DNA from: Paraburkholderia podalyriae
GTDB taxonomy: Bacteria; Pseudomonadota; Gammaproteobacteria; Burkholderiales; Burkholderiaceae
Assembly: GCF_014397785.1 (NCBI RefSeq)
Contig: NZ_VZQQ01000021.1
Span: 59,034-123,033, forward strand
DNA: 64,000 bases
Direction: 5' to 3'
Both the position numbers and the translations under genes were made by a program. Below the pieces are notes generated by a model, which searched no databases, was not told the origin of the DNA, and saw nothing but the letters and a program-made list of their open reading frames with translations. This document shows, one piece after another, positions 9,110 to 17,803 of the stretch; within the stretch, counting starts at the first letter, position 1, and each line of letters opens with the position of its first letter.

Positions 9110-10186
9110 ATGTCGACAATTGTCTCTTTCAAAAACGTCCAGAAGACGTACGACGGCGAAACTCTGGTAGTGAAAAACCTGAACCTTGACATCAAGGAAG
9201 GTGAATTTCTCACGATGCTGGGGCCGTCCGGTTCGGGAAAGACCACTTGCCTGATGATGCTGGCGGGATTCGAAACGGCGACTCATGGAGAGATCCTGCT
9301 GCAGGGGCGCCCGATCAACCGCATCCCGCCCGAGCGTCGAAATATCGGCATGGTGTTTCAGAGCTATGCGCTCTTTCCTCATAAGTCCGTGGCCGAGAAC
9401 CTCGCCTTCCCGCTGAAAGTGCGCAAGGTCAGCAAAACCGACATCGAAAAGAAGGTCAGGAGCGCATTGAAGATGGTGAACATGGAGAAGTTCGCCAATC
9501 GCATGCCGGGCCAGTTGTCCGGAGGGCAGCAGCAGCGCATCGCCGTTGCGCGGGCGCTGGTGTTCGAGCCCGCGCTCGTGTTGATGGACGAGCCGCTTGG
9601 CGCGCTCGACAAGCAGCTTCGCGAACAGATGCAGTACGAGATCAAGCAGATCCATGCGCAAAGCGGTCTGACGGTCGTGTATGTCACGCACGACCAGAGC
9701 GAAGCGATGACGATGTCCGACCGCATCGCCGTCTTCAACAACGGGATCATCCAGCAACTCGCTACGCCGTCGAAGCTTTACGAGCAGCCGGAAAACGTGT
9801 TTGTAGCGCGCTTCATTGGCGAGAGCAATGAGCTGAAGGGCATCATCGCCGACGTCGAGCAGGACCGGTGCACCGTCAAGCTCAACGGTGGTCACACCAT
9901 CAAGGCACGCACCGGCGTGGCCATTCGGGCTTCCGACAACGCGTGCGTGTCGCTGCGACCGGAACGCGTGGCAATCGGCGAGTCCGCCAAGGGCTGCGAC
10001 AACGTGTTCAGTGGCGGTGTGAAAGACCTGATCTATTACGGCGATCATCTTCGTCTGGTCATGCAGATCTGCGGCAAGGACGACTTCATCGTCAAGCTTC
10101 CGAATGACGGCGTCGCCCGCACGCTGCGAGTCGGGGATTCAGTGAACATCGGCTGGATGGCCGACGCGTGCAGGGCATTGCAATAG
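9110..10186 (+). CDS. ABC transporter ATP-binding protein, PotA-like (polyamine/betaine/opine-type importer)
   Basis: The 358-residue ATPase has Walker A GPSGSGKTT near residue 40, the Q-loop FQSYALFPH, signature LSGGQQQRIAVARAL, Walker B ALVLMDEP, the D-loop ALDKQLR and the H-loop VTHDQSEA. A C-terminal TOBE-type regulatory domain follows, as in PotA/PotG. It energises the permeases encoded next. ATG 9110 is preferred over GTG 9107 because of the GAGGAA ribosome site. Substrate cannot be read from the ATPase; the context suggests a proline-type betaine or hydroxyproline derivative. Confidence 0.92.
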   Translation: MSTIVSFKNVQKTYDGETLVVKNLNLDIKEGEFLTMLGPSGSGKTTCLMMLAGFETATHGEILLQGRPINRIPPERRNIGMVFQSYALFPHKSVAENLAFPLKVRKVSKTDIEKKVRSALKMVNMEKFANRMPGQLSGGQQQRIAVARALVFEPALVLMDEPLGALDKQLREQMQYEIKQIHAQSGLTVVYVTHDQSEAMTMSDRIAVFNNGIIQQLATPSKLYEQPENVFVARFIGESNELKGIIADVEQDRCTVKLNGGHTIKARTGVAIRASDNACVSLRPERVAIGESAKGCDNVFSGGVKDLIYYGDHLRLVMQICGKDDFIVKLPNDGVARTLRVGDSVNIGWMADACRALQ

Positions 10187-10333
10187 GAACCGGGTCTGTG
10201 AAGACATGACGCCAGCATCATCTGACGCCCGTCGACCTCTAGCCCAGCCTGGCCATCAGGCTGTACTGGTCTCTGATGTCATCCAGAGACTCCGCGCCAA
10301 CCAGACAAGGCGGAATTTCTGCCGTACTGCAAA

Positions 10334-11608
10334 ATGATCCTTCCCACTGATATGACCGTCCCCGCGGGTGACGCTCCTCCAGCGACAGCCGACGACCTGC
10401 AAGGGCTTAAGGCCCGACTGCGCCGGGCGGAACGCACGGAGCGCGCGAAGGCCTTTCTGCTCGTCTTTCCGCTGCTGGCATTCCTGCTCGTCACGTTTCT
10501 GGTTCCAATCGGAAGCCTGTTGCTCAAGAGCTTTCGGGACCCGACGATTTCAAACGAACTGCCGCACGCGGCTGCGCTGCTTCGCAATTGGGATCCGGCT
10601 TCAGGCACGGTGCCGGGCGATGCAGTCTTCACTGCATTCGGCAACGATCTAACGGCGGCAAAGGGAAATGACGGCGTGAGCCGCGTTGCGTCGCGGCTAA
10701 ATTACGACGAAGCCGGGTTGCGCAGCCTCATCATGAAAACGTCGCGACACCTTGGCGATGATCAGTCAGGCTCCTGGCACAGCCGTCTGACGACGATCGA
10801 TTCGCGCTGGGATGACGTTGCCGTCTGGAGCACGTTGAAATACGCGGCCTCTCCGTGGACATTGGACTATTACCTGAAAGCCTTCGACTTCAAGCGGGAC
10901 GCGTCCGGCGCGATCGTCCGTCAGGGCGAGGGCCAACGCCTGTACGTCGATGTCTTCGTCCGCACAGCGTGGGTGAGCGTATTCGTCAGTTTTCTGTGCC
11001 TGCTGTTTGGTTACCCGGTCGCTTACTTCCTTGCCAATATTCCCGCGCGCTACGGCAATCTGTTCATGATCATGGTCCTGCTGCCTTTCTGGACCTCGAT
11101 CCTCGTGAGAACGACTGCGTGGGTGGTCGTGCTGCAGACGCATGGGGTCGTGAACGACCTGCTCGTTCAGCTCGGCATTAGCAGAATGGCGCTGATCTAC
11201 AACCGGTTCGGCGTACTGGTCTCCATGACGCACATCCTGTTGCCCTACGCCATCCTGTCGTTGTACAGCGTGATGAAGGGCGTCCCGGCGGTCTATGTGA
11301 AGGCCGCGCGCTCACTCGGAGCAGGGCCGATCCGCTCGTTTTTCCAGGCGTATTTTCCACAAACGCTGCCTGGCGTCGGAGCGGCCGGAATGCTGACGTT
11401 CATTCTGGCGGTGGGCTACTACATTACGCCCGCGATTGTGGGCGGACCCGATGATCAGCTTGCCAGCTACTACATCGCCAATCACGTGAACGCAACGCTC
11501 AACTGGGGACTGGCGAGTGCGCTGGCTTCTGTCCTGCTTGTGGGTGTATTGCTCATCTACGGTATTTTCGTGCGCATCACCGGCGGTGCCGGCGTGAAAC
11601 TGGGGTAA
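10334..11608 (+). CDS. ABC transporter permease, PotB-like, with an enlarged first periplasmic region
   Basis: At 424 residues this is about 100-140 longer than usual PotB-type permeases. A first membrane helix (AFLLVFPLLAFLLVTFLVPI, near residue 45) is followed by about 150 polar residues before the next hydrophobic segment near residue 205, then five or so further helices. The EAA-like loop VYVKAARSLGAGPIRSFFQAY is present near residue 320. It pairs with the permease encoded next, whose ATG overlaps its stop by one base. The long insertion is seen in some PotB-like subfamilies and may form a periplasmic domain contacting the binding protein. Confidence 0.88.
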   Translation: MILPTDMTVPAGDAPPATADDLQGLKARLRRAERTERAKAFLLVFPLLAFLLVTFLVPIGSLLLKSFRDPTISNELPHAAALLRNWDPASGTVPGDAVFTAFGNDLTAAKGNDGVSRVASRLNYDEAGLRSLIMKTSRHLGDDQSGSWHSRLTTIDSRWDDVAVWSTLKYAASPWTLDYYLKAFDFKRDASGAIVRQGEGQRLYVDVFVRTAWVSVFVSFLCLLFGYPVAYFLANIPARYGNLFMIMVLLPFWTSILVRTTAWVVVLQTHGVVNDLLVQLGISRMALIYNRFGVLVSMTHILLPYAILSLYSVMKGVPAVYVKAARSLGAGPIRSFFQAYFPQTLPGVGAAGMLTFILAVGYYITPAIVGGPDDQLASYYIANHVNATLNWGLASALASVLLVGVLLIYGIFVRITGGAGVKLG

Positions 11609-12450
11609 TGCACATGTTCAACTTTCCTGCTTACGTGACCGTTTGGGGAAGAGTCGGGCGCGTCTCATTTGTCGCGCTTTCGCTCACGGTGCTGCTATTC
11701 CTCGTGCTGCCGATTCTCGTGGTCATGCCGCTGTCTTTCAACTCGCAGCCTTACTTTACCTATCCGCTTCCCGGGCTGAGCCTGCGCTGGTATCAGGAGT
11801 TCTTCGGGAGTTCGGACTGGATGCTGGCGCTGAAGAACACCATGATCACCGGCGTCGTATCGACCGTCATTGCAACCCTTCTCGGTGTGACTGCTTCGCT
11901 GGGATTGACCAGTAGCCGCATCCGGGGAAAGCAGTTGATTACTGCCATCCTTATCTCGCCGATGATCGTGCCGCTGATCATCACCGCGGTGGGCGTCTAC
12001 TTCGCCTTCAGTCCGCTCGGCCTCACTGGCAGCCTGGTCGGTCTCATCCTGTCGCACGCTGCGCTGGGCGCGCCGTTCGTCGTGGTTACCGTTACGGCGA
12101 CGCTGGCGGGCTTCAATGAAACGCTGAGCCGGGCAGGCCGCAGCCTTGGCGCCTCTCCGCTGCGCGTGTTCCTGCAGGTGAAGCTGCCGATCATCGCCCC
12201 CGGCGTCGTATCGGGAGCGCTGTTCGCGTTCGCGACCTCCTTCGACGAAATAGTCGTCGCGCTTTTCCTGACCGGTCCGGACCAGCGCACCATTCCCCGG
12301 CAAATGTGGGCGGGCATTCGCGAGCAACTCAGCCCAACGATTCTTGCGGTCGCCTGTCTGCTGGTGGTGATCTCGACGCTGCTGCTGTTGACGCTCGAAG
12401 CGCTGCGTCGTCGCACGGAGCGACTTCGCGGAAGCAGTCATGTTGCCTGA
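11608..12450 (+). CDS. ABC transporter permease, PotC-like
   Basis: The 280-residue inner-membrane protein has about six predicted helices (VALSLTVLLFLVLPILVVMP first). It carries the EAA-type cytoplasmic loop LSRAGRSLGASPLRVFLQV near residue 175, which docks on the ATPase. With the PotB-like partner it would form the import channel. Its 3' end overlaps the putA-like start by 11 bases, so the catabolic enzyme is translationally tied to transport. Confidence 0.92.
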   Translation: MHMFNFPAYVTVWGRVGRVSFVALSLTVLLFLVLPILVVMPLSFNSQPYFTYPLPGLSLRWYQEFFGSSDWMLALKNTMITGVVSTVIATLLGVTASLGLTSSRIRGKQLITAILISPMIVPLIITAVGVYFAFSPLGLTGSLVGLILSHAALGAPFVVVTVTATLAGFNETLSRAGRSLGASPLRVFLQVKLPIIAPGVVSGALFAFATSFDEIVVALFLTGPDQRTIPRQMWAGIREQLSPTILAVACLLVVISTLLLLTLEALRRRTERLRGSSHVA

Positions 12451-15400
12451 ATTCATGTTGCCCGATACCGTCGTCATTTCTTCTACGCCTCTTACCGTTC
12501 AATCGATCATGTTGTCCAAAATTCAGGAAATGCAGGCGCAGACGTCCGATCTGTCGATACTTCGTCAACGGATACGGGATGCATCCGGCCTCCCGGAAGA
12601 CGTCGTCGTTCGGGAGTTGATCAACACCGCGTACCTGGATCCGGATACGCTTGCCCGTGTGCAGGCTTTGGCTTCGCGCCTTGCCCAGGGCGTACGCGAT
12701 ACGCGCATCAATGCGGGAGGGGTGGACCTCCTCACCCAGGAGTTCTCGCTCGATAGCCGCGAGGGTATTGCGCTGATGTGTCTCGCGGAGGCGATGCTGC
12801 GTATCCCCGACACGCCCACGCGGAACCAGCTGATCCGCGACAAGATCGTCGATGCGGATTGGCGTGCCCACCTCGGGAAGTCGCCCTCGCTTTTCGTCAA
12901 CGCGACTGCATGGGGACTGCTCGTCACCGGTAAGCTGCTCAAGCAGCCCGACGAAAAGTCCCTTTCGGAAGCATTGACGCGCGTAGTCCGCAAAGGCGGC
13001 GAAGCGGTCGTACGATCGGGCGTCGCCTATGCAATGCGCTTGCTGGGCAAACAGTTCGTCACCGGCCAGACGATCGAAGAAGCGATCCGTCTGGCAAAAA
13101 CGCGGGAAGGACAGGGCTACCGCTTCTCCTACGACATGCTCGGCGAGGCGGCCCTGACTGAAGAAGACGCCGAGGCCTATTTTCAGTCCTACCGCCACGC
13201 AATCGAAGCGATTGGCAAGGACGCGTCGCTACGCGGCGAGATTGACGGACCAGGCGTATCGGTGAAGATTTCCGGCCTGCACGCGCGCTATGAGCTGTCG
13301 CAGCGCGCGCGGGTCATGGAGGAGCTTTATCCGCGATTGCTGAGCCTCGCGCAACTGGCGAAGAAATACGGCATTGGCTTCCACCTCGATCAGGAAGAGT
13401 CGGCGCGCTTCGATCTGACGCTGGAAATGCTTGAGCGGCTGTCGTACGAGCCGAGTCTCATGGGATGGAATGGCATCGGCATTTCACTGCAGGCCTATCA
13501 GAAGCGCGGACGGTTTGTCGCCGACTGGATGATTGCGCTCGCGCGCGCGACGGGTCGCCGCTTCAATGTCCGGCTGGTCAAGGGCGCTTACTGGGACACC
13601 GAAATCAAACTCGCCCAGGATGCCGGTAGCGACGGCTACCCTGTTTTCACGCGAAAGGTCCATTCGGACGTCAGCTACATCGCCTGTGCAAAAATTCTGA
13701 TCGCCGCTCCGGACGCGATTTTCCCGCAGTTTGCGACACACAATGCGTTTTCGATCGCTGCGGTGCACACGCTGGCAGGCGATGGCGAATACGAATTCCA
13801 GTGTCTGCACGGCATGGGTGAAAGCGTCTATGACCAGATCGTCGGATCGGGCAAGCTGGGCAGATCGTGCCGCGTGTACGCGCCCGTCGGTCCGCATGCA
13901 ACGTTGCTGGCCTACCTGGTACGCAGGCTGCTGGAAAACGGCGCCAACTCTTCGTTCGTCAACCAGGTGGTCGATCCATCGGTGAGTATCGCCGACATCG
14001 TCGCCAGTCCGATCGACAAGGCCGCTCGCACCCAAGGGCGTATGCACGAGGGCATTCCGAGCCCGCGAAGTGTTCTGCCAGGACGTCTGAACGCCGCGTC
14101 GCTCGACCTCGCGACGTCGAGCGAATTCAGCATGGCGATTGCTGAGCTCCGTGCCGTGCGGATAAACGTACGCTCCATCGTCGGGGGCGAGCTGATTTCC
14201 GGCGCCGGTGCGACCAGCCTTGTCTATAGCGCTGCAGATTCAAGCGAAGTGATAGGCAGCATCGAAGCCTGCCGTCCCGCGACGGTCGAAGACGCATTGC
14301 AAAAAGCAGGCGGCGCTACGGATTGGAAAAGCAGCACCGCGGAGTCGCGGGCAGACATACTGGATGCAGTCGCGAACGGTTTTGAGGAACGCGGACCGGC
14401 GCTTGCGGCGCTGCTCGTGAAGGAAACCGGCGCAACAATGTCCGAAGCGGCCGAAGAAGTGCGCAGCGCAGTCAATCTGTGCCGGCTCCATGCATACGAA
14501 CTGCGCGACGAACGCTGGTTGAAGACCAGCGAGCCGCTCGGCGTGATCGTGTCCATCACTTCCGCATTCAATCCGCTAATGGCCCTGGTTGGGCAGCTCG
14601 CGCCTGCGCTTGCGGCGGGCAACGCGGTCATCGCAAAGCCGGCAGCGTGTGGCTCGATGGTCGCGTTCGAGACGGTTAGAACCTTCCTGAGATCCGGTGT
14701 GCCTCCCGGCGCGTTGCAACTGCTTGCCGGTGGCGAAGACGACGTGAGTCGTGCTCTGGTGATCGACCGGCGTGTCCAGGCTGTCCTCTTCACCGGCGAT
14801 CAGGACATGGCGGCGAAGATCGCGGCGCACGCAGCCAGTCTGCCCGACGCACCGAAGCTTCTGTTCACGCTACGCAGTGCCAACGCGATGATCATGGACA
14901 GTTCGGCCCTTCCGGAGCAGGTCATTTTCGACGCGACTGTGTCGGCTTTCAGGTCCGCCGGACAAGCGGCGATGTCGTTGCGAATTCTGTGCTTGCAGGA
15001 TTCGACTGCCGAGAAAACGCTGAGAATGCTCAAGGGCATCCTGAGCGAGCGGGCGACGGGCAACCCGCTTGACGTGTCCACCGACATCGGACCGGTCGCG
15101 ACCCCCGAGGGAAGACAAAAGGCAGAAGCCTATCTCGAGCGCTTGCAACGTGCGGGCTTTGCGATTGCCCGCGGCAGGCCGGTGAGGGGCGACAGGAGTG
15201 GAAACTACGTATGCCCGGCGATCGTCGATCTTGGCACGACCGGGAACCTCGCGTCGATTGCAGCGGATGTGAGCGGTCCGATCCTCCACGTCGTTCGTTA
15301 TCGCACGGGCCAACTGGACGAATTACTCGAACAGCTCAACCGTATTGGATGCGGTGCAATCGGACTGCATACGCGGATCAACGAAGCAGCGGGCAAGCTG

Positions 15401-16270
15401 CTATCGAGGACGACGGCAAGCAGCGTGTGCGTGAATCGCGCGATGCATTCCACCTTCGTCGGTATGCAACCTTCAGCCGGAGTTGGAGCGGCGGGAACGG
15501 GCCCGATGCTGGCTGGTCCGCTCACGTTGTCCGCCTTGACTAAAGCCGGCGCGCGTCAGCTTTCTTCTGAGGAGGGACCGTTCGCACGCTGCGACCGTTT
15601 CGACAGCAAGTTCTACGAGTTTCCAGTTGAGTCGGGCAAGGATCGTTTCATTGCGCGTCGCAACGCGCTGGCGGCAGAAAAGGCCCGCCGCACAAAGGCC
15701 GTCGAAGACCTGTTCGCGCTTGTATGCGCCGGAGCAGGAGATCGTCTGAACACAGACCAGGTGGCCGGCGTTCGCGACTCGCTCATCCGCCTGACCGCGT
15801 TGTCTGATCCGCTTGCTCTGCCCGCGCTATCCGGTGAGGAAAACACACTTGAATTCCTGCCCCGGGGAACCGCCCTATGTGTCGCAGGCGAGCCCGACGA
15901 AAGGGTCTTCCAGGCGATGATCGCCAGCGCGTTCGGCAACAAGGTTGTGCTTCCCGCAGACGATGTAGCGACAGCCGTGAAGCGCGTGCTTGGTGAGCAC
16001 TGCGTCATCGCGGCAACGTCCGATCTGCAAAACCTCCTGGAGACTGAACAGCCAGGAGCCCGGCCTGACGTCGTGCTGGTTTCGCGAAAGGCGCGCGTTG
16101 CGCCAGCTTTTTCGGCAGCCTGCATCAGACAGCGCATTGCACTGCTCAAAACCGATTTTTCCGAGGGTTGCGATCTCACCGGGCTTGTCCGTGAGCGGAT
16201 CACCACGGTGAACGCGAGCGCGGCAGGAGGTAATACCCAGTTGATGGTGTTGAGTGAGGGAGAACAGTGA
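12440..16270 (+). CDS. putA: PutA-like protein: intact proline dehydrogenase domain fused to a catalytically degenerate P5C dehydrogenase domain
   Basis: The 1276-residue protein follows PutA order without an N-terminal ribbon-helix-helix domain. The FAD proline dehydrogenase half (about residues 100-520) is well kept: RFSYDMLGEAALT, SVKISGLHARY, HLDQEES, VRLVKGAYWDTEIK, PQFATHNAFS, FQCLHGMGE, and YAPVG with VRRLLENGANSSFVN. In the aldehyde dehydrogenase half the nucleophilic Cys is Ala844 (SAGQAAMS), the general-base Glu is Thr810 (LLFTLRSANAM), the oxyanion Asn is Phe710 (SAFNPL), the cofactor KPAE is KPAA, FTGS is FTGD, and EVFGP is DVSGP. The C-terminal domain (ERITTVNASAAGGN) remains. 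It likely makes P5C from proline and relies on another enzyme for the second step. The start may instead be ATG 12509. Confidence 0.9.
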   Translation: MLPEFMLPDTVVISSTPLTVQSIMLSKIQEMQAQTSDLSILRQRIRDASGLPEDVVVRELINTAYLDPDTLARVQALASRLAQGVRDTRINAGGVDLLTQEFSLDSREGIALMCLAEAMLRIPDTPTRNQLIRDKIVDADWRAHLGKSPSLFVNATAWGLLVTGKLLKQPDEKSLSEALTRVVRKGGEAVVRSGVAYAMRLLGKQFVTGQTIEEAIRLAKTREGQGYRFSYDMLGEAALTEEDAEAYFQSYRHAIEAIGKDASLRGEIDGPGVSVKISGLHARYELSQRARVMEELYPRLLSLAQLAKKYGIGFHLDQEESARFDLTLEMLERLSYEPSLMGWNGIGISLQAYQKRGRFVADWMIALARATGRRFNVRLVKGAYWDTEIKLAQDAGSDGYPVFTRKVHSDVSYIACAKILIAAPDAIFPQFATHNAFSIAAVHTLAGDGEYEFQCLHGMGESVYDQIVGSGKLGRSCRVYAPVGPHATLLAYLVRRLLENGANSSFVNQVVDPSVSIADIVASPIDKAARTQGRMHEGIPSPRSVLPGRLNAASLDLATSSEFSMAIAELRAVRINVRSIVGGELISGAGATSLVYSAADSSEVIGSIEACRPATVEDALQKAGGATDWKSSTAESRADILDAVANGFEERGPALAALLVKETGATMSEAAEEVRSAVNLCRLHAYELRDERWLKTSEPLGVIVSITSAFNPLMALVGQLAPALAAGNAVIAKPAACGSMVAFETVRTFLRSGVPPGALQLLAGGEDDVSRALVIDRRVQAVLFTGDQDMAAKIAAHAASLPDAPKLLFTLRSANAMIMDSSALPEQVIFDATVSAFRSAGQAAMSLRILCLQDSTAEKTLRMLKGILSERATGNPLDVSTDIGPVATPEGRQKAEAYLERLQRAGFAIARGRPVRGDRSGNYVCPAIVDLGTTGNLASIAADVSGPILHVVRYRTGQLDELLEQLNRIGCGAIGLHTRINEAAGKLLSRTTASSVCVNRAMHSTFVGMQPSAGVGAAGTGPMLAGPLTLSALTKAGARQLSSEEGPFARCDRFDSKFYEFPVESGKDRFIARRNALAAEKARRTKAVEDLFALVCAGAGDRLNTDQVAGVRDSLIRLTALSDPLALPALSGEENTLEFLPRGTALCVAGEPDERVFQAMIASAFGNKVVLPADDVATAVKRVLGEHCVIAATSDLQNLLETEQPGARPDVVLVSRKARVAPAFSAACIRQRIALLKTDFSEGCDLTGLVRERITTVNASAAGGNTQLMVLSEGEQ

Positions 16271-16450
16271 CGGGACGCGTAACGCGCACTGGCTCATCGG
16301 CGGGCGATTACACGTCTGCCCGGAGATTCCGGATGATCGGCTCCGCGTGGCAGCGAAAAGAAGTGAGGTCGTAGCAGCACAAGTGGTCTTTTTAAATCCT
16401 AAATTGAATGGCGATACGGTGCCATCAGACGACGAGAAGGAACATAGAGA

Positions 16451-17530
16451 ATGAAACTGCACACGAAATTGATCGCGCGGATCGCAGCTCTGGTTGCAAT
16501 AGGTGCGGTAAGCGCCTCCGCTTACGCCAGTGATATCGTCTTCGCGACGTGGGGCGGCTCGTACCAGGATTCGCAAGTGGAACTGGCGGCGAAACCGTTC
16601 GCCGCGAAATCGGGAACGGACGTCAAGACCGATACCTACAACGGCGGCATCGCGCAGATCCGCAGTCAGGTGCAAACGAAGAACGTCACGTGGGACGTCG
16701 TCGACATGCAACTCGCCGACGCAACGCGCGCATGCGACGAGGGATTGCTGGAGAAGATCGATCCGGCGTCGCTGCCGCCCGGTGCAAAAACGGGCGCAGC
16801 GGCGAAGGCCGACTTCCTGCAGGGCGGTCTGTCCGACTGCATGATCGGCAACGTGGGCTGGTCCACGATGATCACGTACAACAAGGACGCATTCAAGAAT
16901 GGCGAGCCGACCAGGATCGCCGATTTCTTCGATCTCAAGCGTTTTCCGGGCAAGCGCGGTCTGAGGAAGTCGCCGGAGGGTGCGCTCGAGTGGGCGCTGC
17001 TGGCTGACGGCGTCAAGTCGGCGGACATCTATAAGGTGTTGGCGACCCCCGAAGGCCTCAATCGCGCGTTCAAGAAACTCGACACCATCAAGTCGTCGAT
17101 CGTCTGGTGGGAAGCCGGTGCTCAACCGCCGCAACTGCTCGCCGACCGCGAGGTCTCGATGACCAGCGCCTATCCGAACCGGATCTGGGTTGCGGTTGTT
17201 CAGAACAACAAGCCATTTGGCTTCCTGTGGGATGGCGAGGTCATGAACATCGAAGGTCTCGCGATCGTCAAGGGCACGAAGAACCTGAAGGCAGCGCAGG
17301 ACTTCGTCAAGTATTCGACGACGACCGAATCGCTTGCCAAGCTCGCGACGGCGACGGCTCTGGGACCCATGCGCAAATCGTCGATTGCGATGGTCGATCC
17401 GAAGGTAACGCCGTACCTTCCGACCAACCCCGCAAACCAGAAGGACGCAGTGAACATCGATATCAACTTCTGGGCGGATCACGCCGACGATCTGAACCAG
17501 AGATTCGCGGTTTGGCTGGGCACGAAGTAA
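16451..17530 (+). CDS. Periplasmic binding protein, PotD/spermidine-putrescine-type
   Basis: The 359-residue protein has a clear Sec signal (MKLHTKLIARIAALVAIGAV... cleaved near AYA-SD, residue 25) and the start of the mature chain, DIVFATWGGSYQDSQ, typical of PotD/opine/betaine-type binding proteins. Later segments include MIGNVGWSTMITYNKDAF, RFPGKRGLRKSPEGALEWALLADG and WWEAGAQPPQLLADREVSMTSAYPNR. It should feed the PotBC-like permease. An AGAAGGAAC ribosome site precedes the ATG. The gene is separated from the other transporter genes by the putA-like gene, and a terminator follows. Confidence 0.92.
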   Translation: MKLHTKLIARIAALVAIGAVSASAYASDIVFATWGGSYQDSQVELAAKPFAAKSGTDVKTDTYNGGIAQIRSQVQTKNVTWDVVDMQLADATRACDEGLLEKIDPASLPPGAKTGAAAKADFLQGGLSDCMIGNVGWSTMITYNKDAFKNGEPTRIADFFDLKRFPGKRGLRKSPEGALEWALLADGVKSADIYKVLATPEGLNRAFKKLDTIKSSIVWWEAGAQPPQLLADREVSMTSAYPNRIWVAVVQNNKPFGFLWDGEVMNIEGLAIVKGTKNLKAAQDFVKYSTTTESLAKLATATALGPMRKSSIAMVDPKVTPYLPTNPANQKDAVNIDINFWADHADDLNQRFAVWLGTK

Positions 17531-17583
17531 TACTGCTCGTGCGCTCTGCGCGAACGGCTTGAGGTATCTCCAAGGTGGAAGTT

Positions 17584-17613
17584 GAGGCGTGCGAATCCGT
17601 ACGCCTCTTTTTT
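17584..17613 (+). terminator. Rho-independent terminator after the binding-protein gene
   Basis: A 10-bp stem with one G-U pair (GAGGCGTGCG/CGTACGCCTC) and the loop AATC runs into a T-rich tail of eight bases with one C before it. It closes the transporter/putA transcription unit. Confidence 0.85.
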
Positions 17614-17803
17614 GGCAGGACCTAACCGTAGAGGCGCGCTACGGGTGTTGCACGAAACTGATATCGAATACTGGCCGCCGCTGTTCCAGGCCCGGAGTCG
17701 AGACGCTTTCAATGTTGACCGGGCGCCAATCATGCCAGGCTCAGCGACGGTGCAATCCGTCATGGCAGAGCCCCTGGCGCTTCGCTGAAGTGTCGAGAAA
17801 ACC

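Noticed and set aside
14500..15550. Explaining the odd aldehyde dehydrogenase half of the PutA-like protein by frameshifts
   Set aside because: The frame is continuous, flanking conserved blocks stay aligned on both sides of each changed residue, and changes are substitutions spread over the domain.
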